The notes: a model not told the origin generated them from the letters alone. A stretch of 43,976 bases of DNA from CAWFFV01 sp963814985 (GCA_963814985.1 CAWFFV010000028.1:1-43976); one strand, 5' to 3'; shown: positions 8,440 through 18,953, counted from the first letter of the stretch. A program made the numbers and translations.

Positions 8440-11005
8440 ATGGCATTTAGTCAGCGTTTAAAATACGAACGAGAACTTCGTGGCTGGTCGCAAGCAAAAC
8501 TGGCCCAGGAATTAGGAACGACCTCCATTTCAGTGAGTAAATGGGAACGTGGTCACGCCTTACCCTCGTCCCACTTTCGTGAGCAGCTCTATACGCTCTT
8601 TGCAACAGATGCCCAGAAGATGGAACTGCTCCCAGATACTAACCATGAACACGAGGAACCAGCCCTTCTCGCCCAGGAGATCCAGAAAATACAACCTCTG
8701 CCCAGGAGTTCAAACCGCCATCGGCTGCTGAGTAAGGTGCATACATTCTGGATCAAGGGTGTATTAGAGCAATCCGTCGACGAAGTAGCACTCATTGCCC
8801 TGAGATTCCATGAGCTACCAGAGGCTGTGAAGAACCCCTGGCAACTCGTCCTTCAACACTCACAGACCAATCCACACCCCTTATCTTCCGATGATAGCAT
8901 CACCCAGGTCTATGATGATGCCAATGGAGAACTCCTGATTCTTGGAGAACCTGGAGCAGGCAAAACCACCTTACTCTTAGAACTGGCTCGTGATCTCTTA
9001 GCACGAGCCGAACTTGATGAGACCCATCCAATTCCAGTCGTCTTCAATCTCTCCTCATGGGTCCAGAAGCGACAACCTGTTGCCGACTGGCTTGCCGAGG
9101 AACTCTACAGTAAATATCAGGTTCCGCGTAAGCTGAGCCAGACATGGATTGACACAGACCAGGTGCTTCCGCTCCTTGACGGTTTAGATGAGGTGACGGA
9201 CCCCTTATCGCACAGCATGCGTAGAAGCAATCAATGTCTATCGACAGGAGCACGGTTTGCTTCCCATTGTGGTGTGTAGTCGAAAAGCTGACTATCTGGC
9301 TCAGACAGCACGCCTCGTCCTGCACTACGCAGTTGTTGTACGGCCACTGATCGAGCAGCAGATCGATGAATATATCTCAAGAGCTGCTAAGCATTTGACA
9401 GGAGTACGGTCGGCTCTGCACCATGACCCAACACTGCAAGAGCTTGCAGCAACGCCACTCATGCTCGGTATTCTAGCACAGGCCCATCGTAGAACATCCT
9501 CCCAGAATATACTGCTTACTAACTCTCTCGATGAGCGAAGACGACAGATATTTGCAAGCTATGTCCAACAGATGCTTGAGCGTAGGGGAAATTTAACCCG
9601 CTATACATCAGAACAGACGATGCACTGGCTTAGCTGGCTGGCAGAGCAGTTACGTCAGCATGGTCAGACAGAGTTCCATCTCGAACGGATGCAAGCAAAC
9701 TGGCTTCCAGTGTCTCGATGGCGTCAGTTCTATTATGCACTCACAACGAAGGTGATCTTCGGGCTTCTGACAGGATTGATCATTGCCCTCACCACGGCAA
9801 CACTCTTTGGCCCGTTCTCAGTGGTATTTAACGGCCTGGATGCGATATCCCTATTGCCGAGCCTTGGAGGTCTTTTAGGATGCGGGTTGCTCGGTGGTGT
9901 TCTTTTCGGAGTTATGAGCAAGCAAAAGCAAACCGAATCTGCTCCGTATGCCACCAGAGCATGGACAAGACTGCGGCAGGGTCTGACCACATTTCTCATC
10001 TTTGGGCTGGTTACAGGATTCTTGGAGCCAACCTCGCAATCCGCAACAACACCAACTCTGAGGCTAGGAGCAGCATTGATACGCGGGCTAGTGGGCGGTT
10101 TCATCGGCAGTCTGGTCGTTGGATCAGGCTTGATCAAGGGGCTGGATGGAGAAATACAACCTGCGGAGGTGATGATGTGGTCATGGGCTAAGATGCGGCA
10201 AAGCTTCTTGCCGAAGCTGAGAAAGGGACTATTCATCTCCCTAAGTATTGGACTTTTCTTCGGGCTGCTTTTCGGAGTGGTCGTCGGGGTAATTGTCGCA
10301 CAGACACCTGCTACAAAAGCCATGGATCTCGGGTCTAAAATGCTCGTTGTGCTCATTTGTGTGCTAGGAGGAGGACTGGTAGGGCTGGCAATAGGACTCA
10401 TTCCGGCCATGGCCATCGGGTTGATCTCCGGACTGGCAGAGGGATTATCAAGTGATACACTACCCGAAAGCGACCTGGTCAGGCCGAACCAGGGATTATG
10501 GAGTTCCGCACGCCATAGTGCCCTTATTGGCCTGGTTAGTGGAATTGCCACTATACTCATTTATGGATTGACGACGACACTGCTTGTTCGATTGTCTATC
10601 TGGCTAGTTCCATCAGTGGTCCATCTTCATGGGCAAGTCAGAGACCCATTCGCACTCCTCGTGAACACTATGGCTCTGGGACTTCTTCCAGCACTGGTGG
10701 TCGGGCTGGTTTTTGGACTACGCAATGGTGGGGAAGCATGTATTCAGCATGGCGTTCTCCGCCTCTTGCTCTGGCGTACCAACTGCCTTCCCTGGAACTA
10801 TCCTCGTTTTCTAGACTACGCTGCCGAGCGGATTCTGCTGCGCAAAGTGGGAGGTGGTTACATTTTTACTCACCGCCTGCTATTGGAGTATTTTGCATCA
10901 TTATTAGTACTACCTTATATGCCACATAAGAGCACACCGGAGGTAGATGAGGAGAGCGCTGACAATACCACCGCTTGCAGCCGTAATCCAGCACGCACAA
11001 CATAG
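8440..11005 (+). pseudogene. Cro/C1 HTH - NACHT NTPase - multi-TM protein, one frameshift
   Basis: The start ATG 8440 follows AGGAGA. Residues 1-60 are a Cro/C1 helix-turn-helix (YERELRGWSQAKLAQELG, SVSKWERG). A NACHT-type NTPase follows with Walker A LGEPGAGKTTLLLE and Walker B LLDGLDEV. Immediately after Walker B, near 9207, the frame slips; the continuation YRQEHGLLPIVVCSR and the helical NACHT tail run in the next frame to 11005. The last third has about eight glycine-rich transmembrane segments (for example GGLLGCGLLGGVLFGVM) and ends with a soluble tail. The restored length is about 854 residues. The same HTH-NACHT-membrane layout is, as I recall, expanded in Ktedonobacteria. Its function is unknown; NACHT proteins often sense stress or invaders and some act in antiphage defence. 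One shift only, so it may be intact in reality. Confidence 0.8.
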
Positions 11006-11408
11006 ATCAGCTTAAGCAGGGATCATAACATTTTTCCACTCACACACTAAAACACATGCCAGGAAATAATTTAATCACAGCACAGTACCGTAGCACAGTT
11101 CTTGGCATGATTCTTGCACTACTACTAATGAAGGTACTGTGTTACTGCCTGGCAGCGTTCTTTACTCAAATTGGCATCTTCTTAGGTAGCAGCGTAGCTA
11201 CTATTTCTCCGCACCAGACAGGAGAAGAAGAGGAGGGAACGATTCCAATGCATTCTTTGAGCTGATCAACAATTGTTCACGATCCTTCTATCCAGGTACA
11301 CTGTTGTGCGTCTCCAAATCTCTGTACATTGTTTTGCATTTTACAGGGCATTCATCTGCTTACACTCGTTGAACAATGTTATGTTCACAGTAACGTAAGG
11401 AGAGTTTT
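11006..11408. other. Intergenic region upstream of the starch-degradation genes
   Basis: About 400 nt. A 69-codon frame (11056-11265, plus) with one hydrophobic segment is present but has no ribosome binding site or known match, and I do not call it a gene. The 3' half carries the palindromes described separately and is the likely promoter area of the GH15 gene. Confidence 0.4.
11370..11387. promoter_or_regulatory. Candidate operator TGAACA-N6-TGTTCA upstream of GH15 gene
   Basis: A perfect inverted hexamer pair with a 6-nt centre lies 21 nt before the start codon of the glucoamylase gene. A related word containing the palindrome AACAATTGTT followed by CAC lies near 11266-11280. Two similar dyads ahead of a secreted sugar-polymer hydrolase fit a repressor of the sugar-responsive type, but no such regulator gene is in the window. 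Confidence 0.4.
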
Positions 11409-14297
11409 ATGCAACTCATACCTAAGCAATGGCGCAATTTTTCCTCTCGCCGATTTCCACATCCCATTGTTTTTGCCGCTAGCATGATCGTAGTATTGGT
11501 TATGGCAACGCTCGTGGCAGGACTATCCGATAGAATAGCCCATGCAGACGGAGGAACGGCACCCAATGGACCGGGTACATCCTCAAACTGGGCTCCCTCC
11601 ACGAACTCAATCCTCGGAACAGCAGCCAATACCACGAGCCAGGTCTGGTTTACAGGCTACAATGGGGTTATCAGCGAGATCTACTACCCCACCGCTGATA
11701 CACCGAACACCACCGATCTGCAATTTCTCATCGGTGATAGCAATCACAGTTGGACCGATGATGAAAAAGTAGATACGACCCCAACCGCTCAACTCTACGA
11801 CCCTCATTCGTTGGCCTGGACGGTCACCAATACCGCGAAAAACGGCAAATACAAAGTGGCCAAGACCATCTACACTGACCCCGCCCGCAATTCTTTGATC
11901 CAGCAGGTCACTTTTACTGCCTTGAACGGTACGTTATCCAATTATCAGCTTTATGCATTCTATAATCCAACTATGCATAATGCTGGCAGCAACAACTCCA
12001 GTTCCACACAGGTGTACAATGGCACAACGATGCTGGTGACGACTGACTCGTCTGGCAACTATGCCAGTGCTCTGGCCGCTTCCATTCCCTATCAGGCCAA
12101 TATGACCAGTTCGGGTTTTGTCGGAAGAAACGATGGCTTGACCGACTTGAAGGGAACCAGCAATTGTGGCACCGGGAGTTGTCCCGACTTCACTATGAAC
12201 TATAATTATAGTGCCGCCAATAATGGCAATACGGCTCAAACTGGACTTCTGGATCTCTCCAATGGTGGAGCTATCAATACCCAGACAGCGACATCCGTTA
12301 CCTTCAATCTTGTTCTCTCGTTTGGACAAACGAACGGCGGCACATCAGCAACGAGTAGCGCGGAGCAAACGCTGGCTGGCACACTGGGCGACACCTCTAA
12401 TATGCTAAGCACCTATGTCTCACAGTGGAACAGCTTTGACAACAGTCTGCACAGCCCTCCAGCCGTCGGCAACACCTCGGCAGTCCAACAAGCACGCCAA
12501 CAAGAGTACTACCTGGCTGCAAATGTTCTCAAAGCCTCTCAGGACAAACAGACTGGTGCAATGGTGGCTGGCCTGGGCACTCCCTGGGGTGATACCAATG
12601 GTGACGGCGATGGCGGCTATCATCTGGTTTGGGAACGCGATATGTACGAATTCTCCAGCGCGCTGATCGTGGCGGGTGATACGGCTGATCCTACTCGTGC
12701 TATCCACTGGGCTTTCAACACACAACAGCAGGGGGATGGACACTTTCCTCAAAACAGCTTTGTCAATGGCAACCCCTTCTGGAATGGCATTCAGATGGAT
12801 GAACAGGCATATCCCATTATGCTGGCCTGGAAACTGGGTATCACTGATAGTGCTACCTACAACCAGCATATCAAAGCCGCTGCCAACTACATCGTTCAGC
12901 ACGGTCCGGCAACCGGCCAGGAACGCTGGGAAGAAAACGGAGGCTATAGCCCGGCTTCCATCGCCGCTGAAATTGCGGGTCTGATCTGCGCAGCCGACAT
13001 TGCCCGTATCAATGGCGATACCGCCAACCAGACACTCTATACCACAACAGCCGATTCCTGGCAGCGTTCGGTTCCTGGTTGGACTTTCACAACAACGGGT
13101 CCACTGGGAAACGGTCACTACTTTGAGCGTATCGACAATAACGGAAATCCCAATGATGGAAACTTCATCTCGATCTCCAATGGGGGAGGAAACTATGATG
13201 AGCGTTCCATCGTGGACAGTAGTTTTCTCGAACTGGTTCGTCAGGGAGTGATGCCAGCGAACTCTCCCTACATCACGCAATCCTTACCAGTGATTGATGC
13301 AACTATTAAGCAGACAATCAATGGCAATGATTACTGGTTCCGCTACAACCATGACGGTTACGGTGAGCACGCCGATGGCTCAAACTACAACGGGACGGGG
13401 GTTGGGCACCTCTGGCCAATCTTCTCAGGGGAGCGTGGCATCTATACGATTGCGGCGGGAGGTTCCGGTGATGCCGCACTCACAGCTATGATGGCATCTG
13501 CCAACAGCACCGGGATGATCCCTGAGCAAATTTGGGACAATGCAGCACCAGCAGGCTATACACCGGGCACACCCACCAAATCGATGGGTCCTCTGAACTG
13601 GTCAATGGGTGAATTTATTACATTACTGGTTTCCGAGAGCACGCATACCATTGCTGATGTTCCCTCTGTCGTCTACAACCATTATGTAGGCAATCCTCCA
13701 CCTCCTCCACCTCCAGCGGTGACCAGTTCTCCAAGTGTTCCAGTTGCTGGTCAACCTGTCACAATTACCTACGCGGGTAGTCTGGCTGCAAGTGCCACCA
13801 GCATCACCATGCACTGGGGCACCAACGGTTGGAGTGGGGTAACCGACGTAGTCATGGCCAAACAGAGCAATGGAACCTGGCAGGCTACCATTACGCTCCC
13901 ACAAAGTGCCACTCGGCTCAATATGGCCTTCTTCAACCAGAATGCCGCCTGGGATAACAATAATGGTAGCGACTATAATCTGAACGTTTCAGGAGGTAGT
14001 TCTGGTCCCTGCTCATCTGGATCAGTCACCAGTTCTCCCTGTCCCGTTGCAGGACAACAGGCAACGATTACCTATACAGGAAGTTTAGCTGCGAGTGCCA
14101 CCAGTGTCACCATGCACTGGGGCGATAACAGCTGGAATAATGCCACTGACACAGCTATGACCAAACAAGCGGATGGTTCCTGGCAGGCCACCATTACACT
14201 CCCACAGGGTGCCACCCAGCTCAATATGGCCTTCTATGACCAGAGTAGCGCCTGGGACAACAATAATAGTAACAACTATAACCTGAACGTCTCGTAG
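11409..14297 (+). CDS. Secreted GH15 glucoamylase/glucodextranase with two CBM25-like modules
   Basis: Cleaves glucose from the ends of starch or dextran outside the cell. The start has TAAGGAG 7 nt upstream. Residues 1-46 are a signal peptide with an Arg-rich front (RNFSSRR), a hydrophobic core and an AHA cleavage region. A beta-rich glucodextranase-type N-domain spans roughly 50-320. The GH15 (alpha/alpha)6 catalytic domain spans about 330-755, with GDGGYHLVWERDMYEFSSAL, the substrate-binding QMDEQAYPIMLAWK and ERWEENGGYSPASIAAEIAG, which carries the candidate catalytic acid. The base is probably the Glu in NWSMGEF. A poly-Pro linker leads to two tandem starch-binding modules (about 770-865 and 872-962) that both carry SATSxTMHWG and the final WDNNN motif, typical of CBM25. 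It is followed directly by the GH13 amylase, so the two are likely co-expressed. Confidence 0.9.
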   Translation: MQLIPKQWRNFSSRRFPHPIVFAASMIVVLVMATLVAGLSDRIAHADGGTAPNGPGTSSNWAPSTNSILGTAANTTSQVWFTGYNGVISEIYYPTADTPNTTDLQFLIGDSNHSWTDDEKVDTTPTAQLYDPHSLAWTVTNTAKNGKYKVAKTIYTDPARNSLIQQVTFTALNGTLSNYQLYAFYNPTMHNAGSNNSSSTQVYNGTTMLVTTDSSGNYASALAASIPYQANMTSSGFVGRNDGLTDLKGTSNCGTGSCPDFTMNYNYSAANNGNTAQTGLLDLSNGGAINTQTATSVTFNLVLSFGQTNGGTSATSSAEQTLAGTLGDTSNMLSTYVSQWNSFDNSLHSPPAVGNTSAVQQARQQEYYLAANVLKASQDKQTGAMVAGLGTPWGDTNGDGDGGYHLVWERDMYEFSSALIVAGDTADPTRAIHWAFNTQQQGDGHFPQNSFVNGNPFWNGIQMDEQAYPIMLAWKLGITDSATYNQHIKAAANYIVQHGPATGQERWEENGGYSPASIAAEIAGLICAADIARINGDTANQTLYTTTADSWQRSVPGWTFTTTGPLGNGHYFERIDNNGNPNDGNFISISNGGGNYDERSIVDSSFLELVRQGVMPANSPYITQSLPVIDATIKQTINGNDYWFRYNHDGYGEHADGSNYNGTGVGHLWPIFSGERGIYTIAAGGSGDAALTAMMASANSTGMIPEQIWDNAAPAGYTPGTPTKSMGPLNWSMGEFITLLVSESTHTIADVPSVVYNHYVGNPPPPPPPAVTSSPSVPVAGQPVTITYAGSLAASATSITMHWGTNGWSGVTDVVMAKQSNGTWQATITLPQSATRLNMAFFNQNAAWDNNNGSDYNLNVSGGSSGPCSSGSVTSSPCPVAGQQATITYTGSLAASATSVTMHWGDNSWNNATDTAMTKQADGSWQATITLPQGATQLNMAFYDQSSAWDNNNSNNYNLNVS

Positions 14298-14330
14298 TGC
14301 AATAAAGTGCATCAATGGCGATGCATTCAG

Positions 14331-14365
14331 GGCAAGATGAAGATTTCAATAATCATCATCTTGCC
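14331..14365. terminator. Stem-loop after the GH15 gene (copy 1 of a duplicated tail)
   Basis: Arms 14331-14344 and 14352-14365 pair over 14 bp with one mismatch around a 7-nt loop. A six-T run follows 15 nt later. The same structure recurs after the next gene at 16302-16336, so this is a conserved 3' element. It may weaken rather than stop read-through, since the amylase starts 50 nt further on. Confidence 0.6.
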
Positions 14366-14414
14366 ACATCCACCAGTCAAAACGTTTTTTGTGTCATCTC
14401 TAAGGAGAAACAGA

Positions 14415-16268
14415 ATGAATCAGAAGGACGATCGTTCCTCTGTGCCTCTATGGAGCCGTTCCACCACCCGCCTACTCGTTGCCCTGGCAATAGTTACTGT
14501 CATCATTGGAGCATCGCTGCTCATCTCTCCGCTGTCGAAGCCTGCTTCGGCACACATGGCCAGTGATTGGAGCTCACGCTCGATTTACTTTATCATGACT
14601 GATCGTTTCAGTAATGGTGATACCTCCAATGATAATTATGGGGGCTTCAATACCAATCTGTCAGATCCGGTAGCATGGCATGGTGGCGATTTTCAGGGGA
14701 TTATCAATCACCTGGATTACATCAAAAACATGGGGTTTACCGCTATCTGGATTACCCCTGTAGTCATGCAGCATGATGCGCATGCCTATCATGGATACTG
14801 GGGCTACGACTTCTATTCTATTGACGGACATCTGGGCAACATGGCGATGTTGCAAACATTAGTAAGTCAGGCCCATGCTCGCAATATCTGGGTCATGTTG
14901 GATGTCGTAGCCAATCATACGGGGTCTTACAACTATAGTTCTCCGACATTCCCTGATTATGCTGACTACCATCATAATGGCAATATCACCGACTATAACA
15001 ATCAGTGGGATGTGGAAAACGAGGACATTGCTGGATTGAACGACCTGGACCAGAGCAACACCTATACCTACAACACACTAATCAACAATATCCATTGGCT
15101 GGTCTCGACAACGGGGGTGGACGGACTACGTGTTGACACGGTCAAGCATGTACCGAAATCTTTCTGGAGTGCGTATTCGCAGAGTGCGGGCACCTTCACG
15201 ATCGGCGAGGTATTCAGTGGTGATCCCGCCTATGTTGGTGACTATACACACTACGTTGATGCAGCACTGGACTATCCAATGTACTACACCATTCATGATG
15301 TCTTTGGTCAGAACCAATCCATGACCAACATTCATAATCGCTATGGGTCTGATGGCGATTATCGCGATCCCCTCACCAATGGGGTGTTTATAGATAATCA
15401 TGATGTGGATCGTTTTCTCTGTGACGCGTCTGGTGATCCTTCGGCCACCTGGAATAAGTGGCCACAATTAGAGTTGGCATTGGCCTTTCAGTTTTCTGGT
15501 CGTGGCATTCCGATTATGTACTATGGCACCGAACAGGGATTTAGTGGTTGTGCTGATCCTAACAATCGGGAAAACATGTTCAACTCATTCAATACAACCA
15601 GCACACTTTACAATTATATTGCGAAACTAAATGGCGTTCGCAACAGCAATCCTGCCGTGCAAAATGGTACGCAATCCGAGAAATATGTGGACGATACGTT
15701 CTACGCATTTGAACGTGAAAAAGGTTCAAATGACGTAGTGGTCGCCCTCAATAACTGCTGGTGTACACGTACAGTGACAATTCCTAATCTGGACAACGTG
15801 AGCGATGGCCAGACATTGCAAGACGGACTGGCAGGGACGAATTATACGGTATCAGGCAACAGCGTGACGCTCACGCTCGCCAGCCATCAGGCAGTTGAAT
15901 TGACAAATGGGAGTTCTACTACGCCTACGCCTACAGCTACCCCCACTCCTACAGCTACAGTTACGGCTACCCCCACTCCTGTACCATCTGGGGTGAGCAG
16001 TTCACCTGCTACGCCCATCGCGGGTCAACCTGCGACGATTACCTACAACGGTACTCTAGCGGCAAGTGCCACCAGCATCACGATGCACTGGGGTTATAAC
16101 AGTTGGAATGGGGTGACCGACACAACGATGACCAAACAAGCAGATGGTTCCTGGCAAGCCACCATTACGCTCCCACAGGGTGCCACCCAGCTCAATATGG
16201 CATTCTATAACCAGAACAACACCTGGGACAACAATAATAGTAACAATTATAATCTGAACGTCTCGTAA
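14415..16268 (+). CDS. Secreted GH13 alpha-amylase with CBM25-like module
   Basis: Hydrolyses internal alpha-1,4 bonds of starch outside the cell. The ATG at 14415 has AAGGAG 8 nt upstream and starts a clear signal peptide (hydrophobic core about 20-40, ending PASAH). The four GH13 regions are in order: DVVANHTG (I), GLRVDTVKHV (II, nucleophile Asp), TIGEVFSGD (III, acid Glu) and FIDNHDVDRF (IV, transition-state Asp). A calcium-type motif GYWGYDFYSID is also present. After an all-beta C domain comes a Thr-Pro linker (about residues 500-525), then a 90-residue module nearly identical to the two in the upstream GH15 protein. Length is 617 residues. The shared module and 3' hairpins suggest intralocus duplication. 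With GH15 it forms a starch-to-glucose set, although no transporter is next to them. Confidence 0.95.
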   Translation: MNQKDDRSSVPLWSRSTTRLLVALAIVTVIIGASLLISPLSKPASAHMASDWSSRSIYFIMTDRFSNGDTSNDNYGGFNTNLSDPVAWHGGDFQGIINHLDYIKNMGFTAIWITPVVMQHDAHAYHGYWGYDFYSIDGHLGNMAMLQTLVSQAHARNIWVMLDVVANHTGSYNYSSPTFPDYADYHHNGNITDYNNQWDVENEDIAGLNDLDQSNTYTYNTLINNIHWLVSTTGVDGLRVDTVKHVPKSFWSAYSQSAGTFTIGEVFSGDPAYVGDYTHYVDAALDYPMYYTIHDVFGQNQSMTNIHNRYGSDGDYRDPLTNGVFIDNHDVDRFLCDASGDPSATWNKWPQLELALAFQFSGRGIPIMYYGTEQGFSGCADPNNRENMFNSFNTTSTLYNYIAKLNGVRNSNPAVQNGTQSEKYVDDTFYAFEREKGSNDVVVALNNCWCTRTVTIPNLDNVSDGQTLQDGLAGTNYTVSGNSVTLTLASHQAVELTNGSSTTPTPTATPTPTATVTATPTPVPSGVSSSPATPIAGQPATITYNGTLAASATSITMHWGYNSWNGVTDTTMTKQADGSWQATITLPQGATQLNMAFYNQNNTWDNNNSNNYNLNVS

Positions 16269-16275
16269 TACGATA

Positions 16276-16336
16276 AAATGCATCGATTGCGATGCATTTA
16301 GGGCAAGATGATGATCCTGGTAATCATCATCTTGCC
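16276..16336. terminator. Double hairpin after the GH13 gene (copy 2 of the duplicated tail)
   Basis: Two consecutive hairpins: a perfect 10-bp stem 16276-16285/16290-16299 with loop ATTG, then a perfect 14-bp stem 16302-16315/16323-16336 with a 7-nt loop. The corresponding region after the GH15 gene is recognisably the same sequence. No long T-run follows directly. Confidence 0.65.
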
Positions 16337-16565
16337 TCATCATCGGTCAATTCGTTTTTCACTCCATGGCAACCTTCAGATCTTCAGGGGTTCTCTTTGG
16401 TTATGTAACTGAGCACTGTGCTAAAATAGCGGTATGAAAACAAACATCTCTGCTCCCAATTTGGCCATATCTACAAGCAGGCACAGTGCTTTCTTTCTGC
16501 CCTCGGTCCCATCGCTGGACATTTCCAGCCACGAAGGCACTGCTTGTGTGCAAGGGATGTTCGCT

Positions 16566-17032
16566 ATGCGCAACAAAAAGTACAGGTTGTTATCAAGACC
16601 CTTCACACATCTACCACGCATCAGTATCTCTGCACTGCTGTTTGCGCTGGTCTGTATGTTTATCAACCCACTCTCAGCACTGGCTTGCGGGGGCATGTTT
16701 ACCCCGGACACCTACGATACCGAGCAAAGTGCCGAACGACTCATTTTTACGGTAAACTCCGGCCAGGTGACGCCCTACGAGGAATTCACTATACTGGCTC
16801 GCCCAAAGATTTCGCCTGGGTGCTACCCGTCCCAGCTCTCCCCAAAGTCGATACAGCACCGATCAGCTTCTTTCAAGAACTGGACCGGCGCACCGCACCT
16901 AATTTTGCTGAGGCCCAACTCCCCAGTTGCCCTGGCAATTACACAACGAGTGCGCCAGCACCTTCAGCCCCTGGCACAGTCAATGTCTACAGCAATGGAG
17001 CCGTTGGCCCTTATAGCTATGATGTCATTTGA
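16566..17032 (+). pseudogene. DUF2330 exported protein, frameshifted and truncated
   Basis: From ATG 16566 (AGGGA upstream) a signal peptide runs to SALACGGMF; the Cys right after the cleavage region followed by GG is typical of DUF2330. A single base is missing near 16784, where an AAA has become AA. Restoring it joins TPYEEI to HYTGSPKDFAWVLPVPALPKV, the family hallmark (dFaWvlPvP). The frame then ends at 17030-17032 after YSYDVI, about 155 residues in, whereas the family is usually over 300 residues. So it is both frameshifted and short. The role of the family is not known. It is likely a dead copy left beside the DUF2207 gene. Confidence 0.7.
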
Positions 17033-17201
17033 AGCAAATGTGAGATGTAGTGAGAGAGCAAGGATCTCTCACTAAAAGCGAAGATCTCTCAAACCTCCCC
17101 TTTTGATATTACTCTACCATGCTACGTTTTATTACTGGATGCCATTTTTGGGCAAACACAAAGTAGCAAATATTTTTCTCAGGAGAGAGGGGAGCAAGAC
17201 A

Positions 17202-18953
17202 ATGTTTCGCAGAATATTTCTAGCACTTATACCAGCATTCTTGTTGTTCCTGATCTGTTCACAACATTCTCAGGCAGCTTCAGCAAAATCTTATAGCGCT
17301 GATCAGTTCAATGTATCCGGAGCTATTGCCGCTGGCGGAACAATGGATGTTACAGAGAATGTGACCTTTCATTTTACGGGTGGCCCCTTCACTTTTGTCT
17401 CACGACAACTGCCAACTGACAACACCGACGGTATCTCGGTCATTTCGGCAGGCATAGATGGTCAAACCATGAGTGAGGGTAGCTCACCAGGCCAGTATGA
17501 GGTAAAAAGCGGCAATCCTCTTTCGATTACCTGGCATTTTTCTCCAACATCGGATTCATCCCATACGTTTACTTTAAATTATCATATCCAGGATATTCTT
17601 CAAAAATCCTCAACAGATTCAACAGATCTTCTCGACTGGAAACCTCTACCTTTATCCCATGACTACAATATTAGTACTTCGATCGTGACCATTACTTATC
17701 CCTCGTCAACATCCCTTGTCAGCGCTCCTGAAGTAGCACAAGGGAGTGCAACCGTTTCACAATCGATGGGAAAGGTACAGTTTCAGTCCACAAATCTGGC
17801 AGCCAATGCATTTCTGGAAATCGGCTTGCGTTTTCGTTCAGGTAGCTTGATAACCACCGCTCCTAACTGGCAACAAACACAGCAACTAGCCAGAACACTG
17901 TTTCCCTATGGGTTAGCAGGTGGCATTGCCATCTTTGTCATTGGGTCGTTTCTCTTTATCCGTCGCTATCGCAAATATCGCCGCAGTGCTTCTGCTGGCT
18001 TACTAGCGTCTTTGCAGGTAACGGCACCACCTGCTGATTTCCCACCCGCGATCGCTGGTGTGCTCGCCACAACGACGGATGGCTCACCAACCTGGGATCA
18101 CGCGCTTGGTACGCTGTTTGATCTCATCAATCGTGAGGTTGTGACTGTCATTCCACCTCTCCAAGGTGGCTGGGGCGCATGGTCGAATGGACGACCGGAC
18201 TTTCAGCTTGCTCTGGTGAGCTTGCCATCGGATCTGCGTCTCCATGAAGCTGGCTTGCTAAAGATGTTATTCCGTACTGAGGGAGGAGTCCACTCAACGG
18301 TCAATATCTCTGAAGTTAGTAAGATGTACAATAGTCAATCCCAATTTTTTAGTGAGCCGCTCAAGCAAGAAATGGCTGCACTTGGTTTTTTTGAGCCGTG
18401 GCGTCAGCGTGTTCGCCACCGTCTTGGTTGTACAACATCTCTGATGTTTATTTTCTCCCTCGTTGCCGTCTTTGTCTTGCTCAGTCGTGCCCCCTGGCCT
18501 GTGATCTTCTTGCCACTTGGTGTAACAGGTATAAGCATAACCGCATTCTTCTTGTGGGCAACGTTCTCTCCTTATACAGATGCGGCTATGCAGGTCAAAG
18601 CACAGTGGGAAGCATTCTTAAAGTTTATGAGCATGCTCACAAGTATAAATCAGCCCGACATTGGTCCGGCACTCTTCGCGTATTACCTGCCATACTCCGC
18701 AAGCTTTGGCCTGCTTATTCCCTGGGCCAAAACACTTCAGCGGCAAGGCATGCTCGCATTGCCTAACTGGTTTCAGAGGTTAGTCACCGCTGGTAAGCCG
18801 AACCAATCTGGCGATCCGATGAACGCTTTTGTTGCCATGGTCGAAATAACTCATGAGCTTACCCACAAGAGCGACAGTACAAGTGATAACGGCACGAGTC
18901 ATGTGAGTGGCAGTAGTGGTGCCGCTGGCGGTGGTTCTAGTAGTGCGGGCTAG
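17202..18953 (+). CDS. DUF2207 membrane protein with secreted N-terminal domain
   Basis: The ATG at 17202 has GGGGAG 7 nt upstream and opens a signal peptide (hydrophobic 8-20, ending SQAAS), so it is preferred over the in-frame ATGs upstream. A beta-rich extracytoplasmic domain (30-230) with GGTMDVTENVTFHFTGGPF and SRQLP is the DUF2207 hallmark. One transmembrane helix follows near 234-256, then a cytoplasmic stretch, then a pair of helices near 408-455, and finally a low-complexity tail with SSGAAGGGSSSAG. Length is 583 residues. DUF2207 proteins commonly end in such Gly/Ser tails. No function is established for the family. It ends facing the kinase gene across a shared hairpin. Confidence 0.85.
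   Translation: MFRRIFLALIPAFLLFLICSQHSQAASAKSYSADQFNVSGAIAAGGTMDVTENVTFHFTGGPFTFVSRQLPTDNTDGISVISAGIDGQTMSEGSSPGQYEVKSGNPLSITWHFSPTSDSSHTFTLNYHIQDILQKSSTDSTDLLDWKPLPLSHDYNISTSIVTITYPSSTSLVSAPEVAQGSATVSQSMGKVQFQSTNLAANAFLEIGLRFRSGSLITTAPNWQQTQQLARTLFPYGLAGGIAIFVIGSFLFIRRYRKYRRSASAGLLASLQVTAPPADFPPAIAGVLATTTDGSPTWDHALGTLFDLINREVVTVIPPLQGGWGAWSNGRPDFQLALVSLPSDLRLHEAGLLKMLFRTEGGVHSTVNISEVSKMYNSQSQFFSEPLKQEMAALGFFEPWRQRVRHRLGCTTSLMFIFSLVAVFVLLSRAPWPVIFLPLGVTGISITAFFLWATFSPYTDAAMQVKAQWEAFLKFMSMLTSINQPDIGPALFAYYLPYSASFGLLIPWAKTLQRQGMLALPNWFQRLVTAGKPNQSGDPMNAFVAMVEITHELTHKSDSTSDNGTSHVSGSSGAAGGGSSSAG

Noticed and set aside
9733..10560. 275-codon open frame on minus
   Set aside because: Antisense to the membrane part of the NACHT protein; Pro/Ser-rich text typical of a shadow of Gly-rich helices.
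11056..11265. 69-codon frame with one hydrophobic stretch
   Set aside because: No ribosome binding site and no pattern beyond hydrophobicity; not enough to call a gene.
12420..13280. 286-codon open frame on minus
   Set aside because: Antisense to the GH15 catalytic domain, with no family motif.
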